NCBI GenBank assembly: GCA_032622095.1
Contig: CP136061.1
Span: 213,000,373-213,064,372 of the forward strand
Source: Siphonodentalium dalli
Taxonomy: Eukaryota; Mollusca; Scaphopoda; Gadilida; Siphonodentaliidae
Direction of reading: 5' to 3'
Length of the DNA stretch: 64,000 nt
The position numbers were made by a program, and so were the translations under genes. This document shows positions 45,636 through 58,000 of the stretch, piece after piece. The notes under the pieces are model-generated. The model searched no databases and was not told where the DNA came from. It saw nothing but the letters and a program-made list of their open reading frames with translations. Numbering within the stretch: position 1 is the first letter of the stretch; the number at the start of each line of letters is the position of its first letter.

Positions 45636-47259
45636 TACTTCTCTAAATAGTAAATTTAATTGTTAATATCTAACACTGTCATGTCAAACCTCAACTTGGG
45701 TCAAGGAGATCAGAAAATGGACATTTTAGAGCTGACTGATTTACTATACACAGTATACTGTATAGTTCAGTCATGAACCGTTGAACGTAGCGCGTAGCTG
45801 GACTTGTGGACGCAGTAATCGGTGAAAGCGTTCATGTGGCTTACTAATCTAATAATATTAGGATTGTATTAGTCAATTTAGTGATTACAGATTACTAAAT
45901 TTAGTTATCAACGACTTCAGCCTCACACACTCACTGTGAATGTGACTCAGGTCAAAATACAATTCTAGCCATCTACAGTCGACAGACTCGACACATAGAT
46001 GTAACAAACATGTGAAGCCCAGTGAATTGGTGACTAACAAAGTGAGTCATTTATCTTCTTGTTGAGTGAAGGAAAAGAAGAACATCTCCCAATCCCACTT
46101 GGTCTCGGCACACTGCATAGTTCATGCAGTGACTGGTGAGAGGATATGCTTCCGGGCCAACTTTCCATCTGTGTGTATGAATTCTGTTTCCTGTGATGGA
46201 CACATCAAGTTAAATTTAATAATTATATTGCACGGTGAAGTTTTAGCATTCTCACATATTAAATAATTCATGATTTTAACACTGTGTTCTCGATTTAAAC
46301 ATTAAGCATAAAGCGGGAGCTTTATCAGCATGGCTAGCATATATATATATTAACTAGTGGCTATTTGTGGAAAAATTATTAAATACAGACCTGCGTACTT
46401 GCTATTGTCGACTTGACACATTGGGATTGGAATAATATGTATGCTAAACATAATAATTCCAGGCCAACTTAGTTGAACTGTCACGACCTTCTAGTCATAC
46501 ATGTACATGACTAATGTAGTAATGAGGCAATCATATAAATGTTTAATCTAGTAGCATTTTCTCAGACCATGCCATGAACATATATGTATCTATGCCTGTC
46601 AAGAATAATGCCATTCCTCCCGGGCAATTATTAAAATGTTCATATACTATCAGATGCCTATTAACCAATAGTGTCAGCATGTGTCGCATGATTAGTAATT
46701 TTAGATAAAATTCTCAACGATCATTAAGTTTTTTGGCAAAGAGACATATTAGAATTAAATTGAAATAGAATTAAATAGAATTAAATTTCCATCAATATTG
46801 TTAATGTCAGTCTAGGTCTCCGCTATCACTATTGTTGACCATCACAATGATTAGACATCTGAGAGTACGATAAAAGCTCACAAAAGTCACGAACAAGCAT
46901 GCAATCTCGAGCTGGGACCACCCTTAATACTTGTTTCTTATCATCTACTTCACAGAAGGGGTCACCCCTAAGTAGTAACCATATAGGAAATGCACCAAAC
47001 ATATCACTATTGCACAATGACATCAGTTTGTTTGATCTAAAATGTTTATCCACCCCAGCCCCAAAACAATAGTCATTTGGCAAATTATCTCATTCATTTT
47101 TGAAGTGCCTATCATCTACTGAAGTTGGATCCTACCACAGGCCATAAATTATGTCTTATTCGTTATTGAGTCATTGTGCCCCATCCACGTAACCCGTTTT
47201 CATAAAAATGTATTCAGTATTATATGTAAATTTATCCAATAAAGATATTTTTCCCTTAA

Positions 47260-47699
47260 AGGTCCTCAATCCGAATCAATAGTCCCCATATCATCAGATT
47301 CCAACAACAAGAAGATTTTTTGAAATGCCGCTTCAGTTGACAGAATCGATTAATTGCTAAAAAAAAAAACTGCAGTCAATTATAGCATAAAATTGACAAA
47401 AACTTGTAATTTATCAACTTTTTGCTCAACGAATATTGCTGATTTGTCAAACATCTGACACACACACAAAAAAACAGTTGATTTTAGAATTATCCATCTT
47501 CATCTGCAATTTGGTCAGAAAAAGTATTCTCGTCTGCTGTTTGTTGGGCCACTAAACAATTTATATGATAGATTTTAAAAATCGGTATCTGATCACTATG
47601 AGGTTTGATGTTGTGGGTTTCTCGACTTGAATCAAATATTTTTCACCTCCGAAGTCAAGGAAATAATAATCTGCGAGGGTTAATTTGGATTGAGTACCT
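47260..47699. mobile_element. TTAA-type MITE in the right palindrome arm
   Basis: Inverse copy of 42033-42470, with TTAA at 47256-47259 and 47700-47703. Confidence 0.75.
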
Positions 47700-48937
47700 T
47701 TAAAATTGCAAAAATTAAATTAAAATAATTTTGCCTTGCAAATTGGTCGCTTGGCCAGATTCAACCTTCACCTGATGATTGCATTTTAAAGAAATATAGT
47801 AAAATGTGCTATATGGCTAATATCGCTTGACTGGCGCCATGGATATTGGTCTGGAAATTAGAGAAATGTTAGAGGCAATATCTCTGACCCATGTCTAACT
47901 GTGGCCCACATTCCTCTATATCTGGTGCTGCAACATATTCTCGTGCAAATAGGTTTATTTGTACCTGAATATTCACATATGTTCATATTTTTTTTATTCA
48001 TTTAAATTTGTTTAAATCAAAATTTAGAAAAAACTAACGCCATTATACACTCTGCCAGGGCACCCTGAGTCACCACACCAAATTTCGTTGAAATCTGGGC
48101 ACCAAAATTAACAAAGACATGTTGGTCTCAACTTTACTCCAGTCTTATATATGTATATATAAACAGTCCCATGAAACATGTATACATTTATTGATGGACG
48201 TGTCATGGGCTCTTCATACAGGATCGCGTTCATTATTTCGAAGGTTCCATATTCGCTATTACAAAGGTTCTTAATCAGACATCGAAGGTTCGCTATTCTG
48301 AAGGTTTGCTATTCTGGGCGTATTTAACCAGAAAAGATGGACAACTCTAATACCAAGTAGTTATTATTACCACGATTTTACAGTTATCCATCTTTATCTG
48401 GAAGACCGCCCATTTGACCTCGTCCTTCTGGCACGATCAGGCCCAGAAACAATAAAAAGAGCAAACTGCAAAGATCGATATCTAATTACTCTGAGCTTTG
48501 ATGGGTGGGTTCCTCGACACTAATCAAATATTTTTTTCCCCACCGAAACCAAGGAAGGAGTAATTTAGCAGCGTCTTATCGGATTGAGTACCTTTAAGTT
48601 ATTTCCTTCATAAAAAGAGTCTTATGATAAAGAAACCTCTCAAAACTTTAGAATATAGAATGAAACTTCAAAATAAAAGTTATAAAAACCTTCTGAATAT
48701 CGAGGAATATAGAGAACCTTGGGAATGGCGAAACTTCGGTATAATGAACCTTGGGATTAGCGAACCTTTGGACACAGAGTGACATGTCGCCGTCCTACGG
48801 TCCATACGTACTGGCGTGATCGTATATATCCCAAGTTGGCCAGAAATACAGGCACTCCTATGAAACATACATTTTTCATTTTATAGATGGACGTACGTGT
48901 TTTTGGGTTGTCCATACGTACTGACGTAATCATATTA

Positions 48938-49335
48938 ATGTATTACAGGCATTATGTGAAGGCCATTCTTCAGATACCATCACATGTTACTTATGACTCC
49001 CCGACTCTGGAATACACGTCAGCTCCCTGATTCCCAAGGAGACTGACAGTTTGTCGAGAGATCAAATAGTGAAACAGTAAATTGTGCGATTGAATCTGTT
49101 TGCTGATCCGCATGCAAGACAGTCGCCGAAAGGGAAATAGGAAATAGGAAACGTATTCAGGTTTATTTACATGTTGAAAATTCTCGACAAATTGCATCAG
49201 AAAACTTCGACAAATTGCATCAGAAAACATCACTTATCGTAGATGAAGTTTTATGAATCAATTCAGAACATTTCGTGAGGGTCACTGATAAAGTCAGACA
49301 TATATTGCCACCCATCGTTCAGGTATAATCATTTC
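48938..49335. other. 398-bp gap between two palindromes
   Basis: No gene or element recognised. Confidence 0.5.
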
Positions 49336-52300
49336 TTAAGGGGATGGCAAAGTCTGTTTCATAAAAAATGTCTGGAAACGGGCTGACAAAATTGGTATTT
49401 TTCACATAAAAGCAGACAGAAATAGATATAACAACATAGAGATAATATATAGAGCATATATCGTTAAAGGAGGTGCCACGAATAGATGTGAGCTAAAAAG
49501 CTTTTTGTACCAGAAAAATGACTTTGAAACAGAGTATATCTCCAATATTATGTCATTGTTTTGGCATTCAAATGTGAAAAACTATAACTTCAACAGTATC
49601 ATTAGGCAGCCCATTATGATAAGTGACATACCGTTAAGAGCCAAGGAGCTATGCTTTAGATTAATGTTCACTGTATCGTTTGCAAAACGTCCGCTAAAAC
49701 GTGTCAGTTTTTCTTGGGAGCCAGTCGCCATATTTCAATTGTAAACACATGTTCATGACGTTGTTGTCATTTTTTAATTCGCGGCAGGTACATGAAAATC
49801 GACCAGAAAAGCAATCCGATCCTGCAATCGGGCAAGTTTATGATATGAAATCGATGCTTTCAGTTTATTGAAGTTGTTGGAATTAATTTAGTTGCTTGAT
49901 TACCCACGATTTATGAAGTTTTGTGCTGTTTACAGATGGAAATGTTGATATTTTATTTTTAGAATTACCAGTCTATAGTCGAAAGCGAGATTACAAGATG
50001 TCGTATTAGTACGCAAATCACATAAATAGAAAACTTACATGTTTCAGAATATTGTATTATTCGAAAATCAAATAGCCTATATAAAAACATATTTATGAAT
50101 AGGAAAGTACCGTATTCCGACGAAATATGTTATATTTTACGACGGACTCCTTGTGCGAGTTCACTTCCGGTCAATTCTATTTTGGTGCACTGGGATCAAC
50201 AACATTGTGGAGTAAAATACGTTTAATAACATTTGAATGTAAATTAATCGAGAAATTGTCGGTTATCAGGTACAATCATATTGCTTATAACCCATATCTA
50301 TTGATGGGCATAATCAAAAGCTTGATCCCATGCGCGATTGTCTATACTGATCGATTTCCAGTCGTAATCGTATTCTAGTATTGACGGATGGGTTTGTTTG
50401 TAATCATGGCCGCCCCGCCTCCATGGCATGCGTATCGGCTATCGCAAAATAATGTTAGGATATTATGGTCTCCCATACCAAGAAAAATAGTTCCTAAGAA
50501 TGTAAACAATGCAAATGGAGGACATTTTGCCATTATTCAGGATGACAGTACTATTTTCACAGGCAGGGTATTTGGGAAAGTTCTTGTTTTTCCTCAAAAT
50601 GATGTCTCCTCGTCTCTAGCCAGATTCTTATAGGACCATTTTGACTGTTCAGTTTGTACAAAAAGTTAACCATTGGAACTGGAGAAACGCCGTTTGGGGA
50701 CATGATTTTTTGTCACTCTACCGCGAGTAAATTCTAACAGCTATAATTTCTCTACTAATGACAAGATCTTTGTTTATTATTGATTATTATGTGTGAAAAA
50801 TATGAAGTTTATCCATTCTATGGCCGGTGAGTAATTATTGATCATCTGGAGGTAGGGTGCAATCCGCGGTGGCCATCTTGACCAGACTTATTAAGGGGAT
50901 GGTAAAGTCTGGTCAAGATGGCCACCGCGGATTGCACCCTACCTCCAGATGATCAATAATTACTCACCGGCCATAGAATGGATAAACTTCATATTTTTCA
51001 CACATAATAATCAATAATAAACAAAGATCTTGTCATTAGTAGAGAAATTATAGCTGTTAGAATTTACTCGCGGTAGAGTGACAAAAAATCATGTCCCCAA
51101 ACGGCGTTTCTCCAGTTCCAATGGTTAACTTTTTGTACAAACTGAACAGTCAAAATGGTCCTATAAGAATCTGGCTAGAGACAAGGAGACATCATTTTGA
51201 GGAAAAACAAGAACTTTCCCAAATACCCTGCCTGTGAAAATAGTAGTCATCCTGAATAATGGCAAAATGTCCTCCATTTGCATTGTTTACATTCTTAGGA
51301 ACTATTTTTCTTGGTATGGGAGACCATAATATCCTAACATTATTTTGCGATAGCCGATACACAAGCCATGGGGGCGTGGCGGCCATGATTACAAACAAAC
51401 CCATCCGTCAATACTTGAATACGATTACGAATGGAAATCGATCAGTATAGACAATCGCGCATGGGATCAAGCTTTTGATTATGCCCATCAATAGATATGG
51501 GTTATAAGCAATATGATTGTACCTGATAACCGACAATTTCTCGATTAATTTACATTCAAATGTTATTAAACGTATTTTTCTCCACAATGTTGTTTATCCC
51601 AGTGCACCAAAATAGAATTGACTGGAAGTGAACTCGCACAAGGAGTCCGTCGTAAAATATGACATATTTCGTCGGAATACGGTACTTTCCTATTCATAAA
51701 TATGTTTTTATATAGGCTATTTGATTTTAGAATAATACAATATTCTGAAACATGTAAGTTTTCTATTTATGTGATTTGCGTACTAATACGACATCTTGTA
51801 ATCTCGCTTTCGACTATAGACTGGTAATTCTAAAAATAAAATATCAACATTTCCATCTGTAAACAGCACAAAACTTCATAAATCGTGGGTAATCAAGCAA
51901 CTAAATTAATTCCAACATCTTCAATAAACTGAAAGCATCGATTTCATATCATAAACTTGCCCGATTGCAGGATCGGATTGCTTTTCTGGTCGATTTTCAT
52001 GTACCTGCCGCGAATTAAAAAATGACAACAACGTCATAAACATGTGTTTACAATTGAAATATGGCGACTGGCTCCCAAGAAAAACTGACACGTTTTAGCG
52101 GACGTTTTGCAAACGATACAGTGAACATTAATCTAAAGCAGAGCTCCTTGGCTCTTAACGGTATGTCACTTATCATAATGGGCTGCCTAATGATACTGTT
52201 GAAGTTATAGTTTTTCACATTTGAATGCCAAAACAATGACATAATATTGCAGATATACTCTGTTTCAAAGTCATTTTTCTGGTACAAAAAGCTTTTTAGC

Positions 52301-52456
52301 TCACATCTATTCGTGGCACCTCCTTTAACGATATATGCTCTATATATTATCTCTATGTTGTTATATCTATTTCTGTCTGCTTTTATGTGAAAAATACCAA
52401 TTTTGTCAGCCCGTTTCCAGACATTTTTTATGAAACAGACTTTGCCATGCCCTTAA
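49336..52456. repeat. second palindrome, TTAA-flanked, arms about 1.55 kb
   Basis: The left arm 49336-50889 and right arm 50905-52456 are inverse copies with a 15-bp spacer. Over the first 320 bases they differ at three positions. The outer ends are TTAAGGGGATGGCAAAGTCT and, inverted, TTAAGGGCATGGCAAAGTCT; the spacer contains the same terminus (TTAAGGGGATGGTA). The right half, 50891-52456, is thus a complete TTAA-bounded unit and the left half an inverse copy lacking its inner terminus. Matching ORFs of 60-80 codons occur in both arms (49505-49744 and 52048-52287; 50388-50633 and 51192-51404). They match no family I know. Confidence 0.92.
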
Positions 52457-52596
52457 GTAGGCCTACGGTACTTGAATTTTAAGAGTTAAGTTGAAATTTA
52501 TTAATATTATCATTATGTCACTCTGTCACACTCACAGTCTGTGCACAGGGGTTTGACAAGATGATAGTAAATAAAAAATATAATATATATATAATA

Positions 52597-53354
52597 CTAG
52601 CCGATGAGCCCGACGTTGTCCGGGCTATTCAAAAACCAAATTTCAAGTCGATAGCTCCACCCGTTTCCGAGATCTGGTCTGCGCATGCGCGAAGCTGGTG
52701 TCGCACGGGCTCGGCGACCCGATAAAATTTGTATCCGGGGCAAGATACATTCACATAGCAAATTTCAAGTCGATAGCTCCACCCGTTTCCGAGATCTTGT
52801 CTGCGCAAGCGCGAAGCAGGCGCCGCACGGGCTCGCCAATACGACTACGTCGACCGCCTGGTCAAACTACACACACGTACCAAGTTTCGTCCCGATCGGT
52901 CGAGAATCATAGATTTGTATAAATGACATACATACAGACATACAGACAGAGGTCTTCAAAATATATAGGAGACTAGCCGATGAGCCCGACGTTGTCCGGG
53001 CTATTCAAAAACCAAATTTCAAGTCGATAGCTCCACCCGTTTCCGAGATCTGGTCTGCGCATGCGCGAAGCTGGCGTCGCACGGGCTCGGCGACCCGATA
53101 AAATTCGTATCCTGGGCAAGATACATTCACATAGCAAATATCAAGTCGATAGCTCCACCCGTTTCCGAGATCTCGTCTGCACGAAGCGGGCGCCGCACGG
53201 GCTCGCCAATACGACAACAACGACCGCCTGGTCAAACTACACACACGTACCAAGTTTCGTCCCGATCGGTCGAGAATCGTAGATTTGTATAAATGACATA
53301 CATACATACATACATACAGACAGACAGACAGACAGAGGTCTTCAAAATATATTT
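52597..53354. repeat. tandem dimer of a 376-bp retroelement-like unit
   Basis: The units start at 52597 and 52973 with CTAGCCGATGAGCCCGACGT. Each contains two subrepeats starting AAATTTCAAGTCGATAGCTC, then CCAAGTTTCGTCCCGATCGG, then a CATA/CAGA microsatellite and GGTCTTCAAAATATAT. The closing pattern (AAGTTTCGTCCCGATCGGTC followed by a short tandem repeat) resembles 3' ends of RTE-like LINEs and dependent SINEs; this is an inference. Confidence 0.8.
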
Positions 53355-53744
53355 GAGATAAAGAATAGGGGGGCAACTAGAGGATTAGCGATTTGCGTCA
53401 TAATTTTTCTATTATTGCCATATTGGTAACACGAAAATCAGAAACGGTAAACATGTTATCGATCGTGGCGCTCTCCATATTCATTGCTATTATGACTTAT
53501 ACATCAATCTGACCGCTGTGATTTACATTTAGCCTAGCATTGGCAATATCACCTTATATTCTCTTTATATCACCGCGACGGCAGGTTTCATTTGCGAAGC
53601 TTTTGCTGTCATCTCTGCGAAGGAGCCAGGTTACTTCTGTCGTAAGTAGTTGCCGGTGTCCGGCAAAATTGTACACATTAAATAAAAGGGCAGAGGAATC
53701 TCTGCCGTTCACATGTTCTTCTGTTCGGGACACCACTAGCGTAC

Positions 53745-54848
53745 TAGAGATGGGCGGTTAACCATGGAATCAGTTCGGTTTCGGTTGTCGGGAAAAACCG
53801 GAAATGACAACCGTGGTAAGTTGGGAAAACCCGTTGTTTCGGTTGTCACAACTTCCTGTAATCATGACAGAGCACGACGAACAAACGAGTCCTGTGTGGA
53901 AATATTTTTCAAAGAAAGATAAGAAATCTAAGTGTGCCGCCTGTAATATATGCAGAAAGAAGTTCGCATGGTGAAATCGCGCGACGAATTAATTACGTTG
54001 CTTCCGTGTACACCTATTTTCGCCGTAGTAAACATAAACACAACACAAGTCAGTTTATTTATCATGTTCTTTTAATCATTAAGGCCGTACAAATACTCTG
54101 AAAGGTGAATTTGATAACGAGGATACGATATCAAAAGGTATCAATGCTTGTTGCCCGCATTCCCTATTAGTTTTTATCACTGTTTGGATGTTAAATCGTC
54201 AAATATATTTGTGCGCCGTTGATTAAAAATGTTATGCCGGAATCGGAGCCGGAATGAATTATACCGTTTGTCGGTAAACTGTTGAGAAATAGCACTCATT
54301 CAGGTGACTTGTATTGGATGCATGTATAGTGTGTACAGTATTATGTTCCCTAAATAAAGTAAATATGATAATAGGCATATAGCCAGATAATGTGATTGAG
54401 AGATTCTAGTCATGTTTTATTTTCATTTTGTTTATTTCAAATTTTATTTTTCAAATCATAACTATACACATATATCTAGTCACACACATCAGTTTTATGC
54501 CAATATAAATGATCATTATATTATTTCACACTTATGATCATATGATGCTGAATTGCAGTCATACACAATACACAGACTCACTTGCATTCTAGCACTGCCA
54601 CTCAACATGGACATTAACAATATACATGTAATAGTAACAATATGATACATAATTTACAATTATAAAAGGACATGTACCTCACAAGTTATGGTGATAAAAT
54701 TGGTGTGTTTTCTTTGTAATATGATGAAGCATAATTAGATTTTGTTCACATTAGTCATTTTTATTAATAAAAACCGAAACCGAGACTCAACTCTTTTTCC
54801 ACAACCGAAACCGAAACCGAGGCAAATTTTCACAACCGCCCATCTCTA
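53745..54848 (+). mobile_element. non-autonomous hAT transposon, 1104 bp
   Basis: Terminal inverted repeat TAGAGATGGGCGGTT at the left and its inverse at the right, with a perfect 8-bp target duplication TAGCGTAC at 53737-53744 and 54849-54856. Near both ends are GTTTCGGTTGT-type subterminal repeats. Only a zinc-finger start of the transposase remains. Confidence 0.93.
53864..53974 (+). pseudogene. BED zinc-finger remnant of a hAT transposase
   Basis: The 36-codon frame reads SPVWKYFSKKDKKSKCAACN and ends KKFAW before TGA. The VW.YF...KCA.C pattern is the start of a BED zinc finger, the DNA-binding domain at the N-terminus of hAT transposases. The two histidines and the catalytic domain are missing, consistent with internal deletion. 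Confidence 0.7.
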
Positions 54849-55445
54849 TAGCGTACGTTATTGGTGGATGATGCACAATTATCTTCGTGATTTAAGCAGG
54901 CCTTAAGAATCGATGAGAATCACCGAATCGATTCTCGTAATGATTCTCGCGAAACTTTTCAATATTCAGTGCTTTATGACTACTAGTAACTTGATTCAGC
55001 ATTTGATTCTCGCAAAATTTGATGTATTTTGAGCCCTGTTTAAGAGTTAATGATACGTGTCGATCGTAACAACATTACTTGGTAACACAACACTGTTATA
55101 TCGGGATGAGAAAAAGAGCAACAGTGTCAGTAACATTTCCAAGATTGGGTCGAAATATTCGGACCACTTTTGCAAAGAGATTCCTCCAGAGAGTTGATAA
55201 ATTTTGCCGGAACCACAGAGACACCGTCACGCGGCGCCTTCACGGAGACGACAGAAAACGCTTTGCAGATGAAACCTGCCGTCGCGGTAATATAAAAAGA
55301 AAATATGTGATATAGTCAATGCGAAGCTAAATGTAAGTTACATGCGGTCAGATGTATAAGAGTCATAATAGCAATCTATCTGAAGATCGCAACGATCGAT
55401 AATGTGTTTACCGTTTCCTATTTTCAAGTCAAATAGTTATAAATA

Positions 55446-57729
55446 AACATTTATAGGTCCAGGGTTTCCGCCAGGGGGAAATTAATGAGTCCGTATTGGG
55501 GAAACACATAACGCGACGGGACGAATATTTTGTTATTTGACACTGAAAAGTAGCAATTTCCTTGCACCTAAGAGTCCCACAAAGCAACACAAAGCTACGT
55601 ATATATTACGCAAGTCAATCATTTCCGTGGGTGCTTTAATTCTGTTGATGGTGTCCAGATAATCAATCAATTAGTTACGCATGTAAGACTGCCGTCTGAT
55701 TGAAGACTATATATTAATGAACAAGCTACGAGTTAGTGTTTACAAATTTATACAATAAGATTCCGACAGGTATAATGAATCTAAACACTACAATTTAACA
55801 AAGCATCTATGCATTGACCAATAATATATAGCAAGGAGAATTGAATAAAGTATTTCCTAGAATTTCAAGCAGCTTCTGTGAAAATGAAACTGACAGCTAG
55901 GATATACGCTGTCAATCGTATAACTATTTGTGCGCTGTGACGTCATACTGCAGGGTTTGTCTGCAGGAGATATTTATAGCGGCGGAATACGAATGGTAGC
56001 GACATCTTTCACTCGGAATAGTTCAATAGTCTCTATTAGTCCATAAACTGACTATCGCAATTGCTTATTATGACTATATTGCCATGCATAGTCAACAAAA
56101 TCACAAAGTGATTTATTTCACAATAATATGGAACCTGTCCAGAAATCAGTCTTTATAGTGGGAATTCATAGTGGCAGGTTAACAACACCATTCATTTGAT
56201 CCGTATTACATACATGGAAAATAAAGACAAACACATACCCCCTCCCCAATATGGAGATAAAGTCAAAGTACGGTAAATAATAGTTGCGTTGTCATGCGGC
56301 TCCCGCCTGGGTCCCCAAGCACAATCAACGACGCACATATTCACATTTCCCGACAAAATTATATTTTATAACACGCTGGCTAAAACTCTGTTCTGTACCT
56401 CATGGACTCTGCAGAGGGACCCATTAATTATGTACCGTACGATAGCACGGGATCTCGGAGAAGGAGTAGTTTCATCCATGAAAATCCCGTGCATAAAAAT
56501 GTCCCGACTAAGAAATTCGGCATTCTTTGATCAAATTATGTAATCGTAGGATATCACGGGATTTTCGAGCATGAGTAGTTTCATCCCATGCACAATAATA
56601 TGCGTACTCAGCAGTCCAGCTTATTTTGATGTTACCGCGACATGTATTACGCTGTATCTAACGTCGCTATTTGACCCGCATTTCACCAGTATTCTGTTTA
56701 ACCCCCAAACTCACGTTGCAACCAAATTGTTTAAATGACATATTGCGACTGACATTTGGTATATGTAGGAACCAAACAGATAATCTTCGAGGGGAATGAG
56801 GCCGTCCTATGGACGCTGAGCCATACTAATGGAAACCCTGTAGGTCAAATCACTAAAACGGGGCTACTTTGCCATATGCGGGGCTACTTTGCCACCCCTC
56901 CGTGAAAAAATATTTCAAGGTTATTTTTTGTATAAATAGTAAAATAAAATCATTCATCATAGATAATTCTTATTGCATTGGTTCAGGGTTATCAATCAAA
57001 TGCCAAAATCTTGTTGACCTTGGGCTATGAAGGTCAAGGTCACTGCTTAAACTTGATTAACATATTTCTCAAATTTCACATATGACTCCTAATTTTCAGG
57101 TTCTACGAGTCATGTATTATGATATCCAAGTTTTGATAGCAGTATAATTACTGCTATCTGTTCTTGTTTCTGTGCTTATGTTAAGTTCTGGAATTTTTTT
57201 TAATGTTTGTGAGTTTTTCTGTAAAAAGTAATTTTTCATGTGGCATGTGACAAACATCGGGGCTACTTTGACATATGGTGTACATTTGAGTCGTCCCATA
57301 TCAAAATTTTACAAATATTTCAAAGCTGCACATGTTTTCACTGACAGTGAGTGTAAAACGACCAAATCAAACTTATATCACAAGTCAATAATTGCAGTCA
57401 TATCTTCATTGAGAAATTATATACTAAGAAAGTCTACTTAACTGTAATTTCTATGGACAATACCGCAGCCATTATTACTATTATTTATTATCATCCTGTG
57501 CTCTGTGCTGCGTGCATCGAGTTGAAGTTCAACTTCAAGTCGACATATTGAAATAAAGAGGAAATACAAGTTAAAACAAATAAAGTTAATACTAATAGGC
57601 ATGCGTATTTATGATTTAATTAGTCTCAAGTGAAGTTTTGTGTACACATATTCTCAAAATAAGTGTCCCTCTCGACCACGTTGGAATCGCATTGAGTTGA
57701 GAATGAGACCGCGTTGAAAAATTACAATC
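55446..57729. other. AT-rich DNA with small duplications, no gene recognised
   Basis: Holds a 102-bp-spaced direct duplication (56450 and 56552: CACGGGAT...GAGTAGTTTCATCC). Three direct copies of CGGGGCTACTTTG lie at about 56869, 56881 and 57258. The frame at 56289-56543 has no recognised domain. Confidence 0.45.
55938..55978 (+). promoter_or_regulatory. CRE-like site plus TATA-like box
   Basis: A full palindromic TGACGTCA (55938-55945) lies about 33 bases before TATTTATA (55971-55978). This is a core-promoter-like layout, but no gene is recognised downstream. Confidence 0.2.
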
Positions 57730-58000
57730 GGATGATAACTTTAGTTTCGGTTATTATATCAAATGCAAATTTCATAGGTGAGTTTATCAGATCTAAATAC
57801 AGGTCAAGTTCGAATATGGGTTTGCTCCGCCCATTTTTGCGAGAGTTATGGCCTTTTTTTTTGCTTAGAATCTTGTAATTTTCTGGTTTCCGGATGTTAA
57901 CTTCAGTTTGTGTTATCATATCTGAACCAAATTTGGTATGTGAGTTTATCAGCTCGAAATACAGGTCAAGTTCGAATATGGGTACAATCCACTCATTTTG
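57730..58000. repeat. partial tandem duplication, 162-bp period
   Basis: GGATGATAACTTTAGTTTCG at 57730 and GGATGTTAACTTCAGTTTGT at 57892 start diverged copies. Both go on to GTGAGTTTATCAG and AATACAGGTCAAGTTCGAAT. Confidence 0.8.

Larger units (their letters stand above)
40815..48937. repeat. large palindrome: arms about 3.95 kb, 201-bp spacer
   Basis: The left arm 40815-44765 is repeated inverted at 44967-48937. Sampled stretches differ by about 1-3% plus short indels; for example 41131-41300 against 48420-48600 differ at one base. The spacer 44766-44966 is the inverse of two pieces of the unit just outside the left arm (39388-39483 and 40687-40814). No protein family is recognised in the arms. 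Matching open frames occur in both, such as 46829-47083 minus (DPFCEVDDKKQVLRVVPARD) and 42716-42898 plus. The right-arm copy is the longer. Confidence 0.93.
53400..55445. repeat. long-inverted-repeat element (about 300-bp arms) hosting a hAT insertion
   Basis: 53400-53705 and 55130-55440 are inverse to each other, for example AGAAACGGTAAACATGTTAT with GGAAACGGTAAACACATTAT, and ACCGCGACGGCAGGTTTCAT shared by both. Arms are roughly 75-80% alike by eye. The hAT element at 53745-54848 was inserted later. Confidence 0.75.

Noticed and set aside
56289-56543. 84-codon ORF downstream of a CRE/TATA-like pair
   Set aside because: No domain, no splice sites, and part of it lies in a local duplication.
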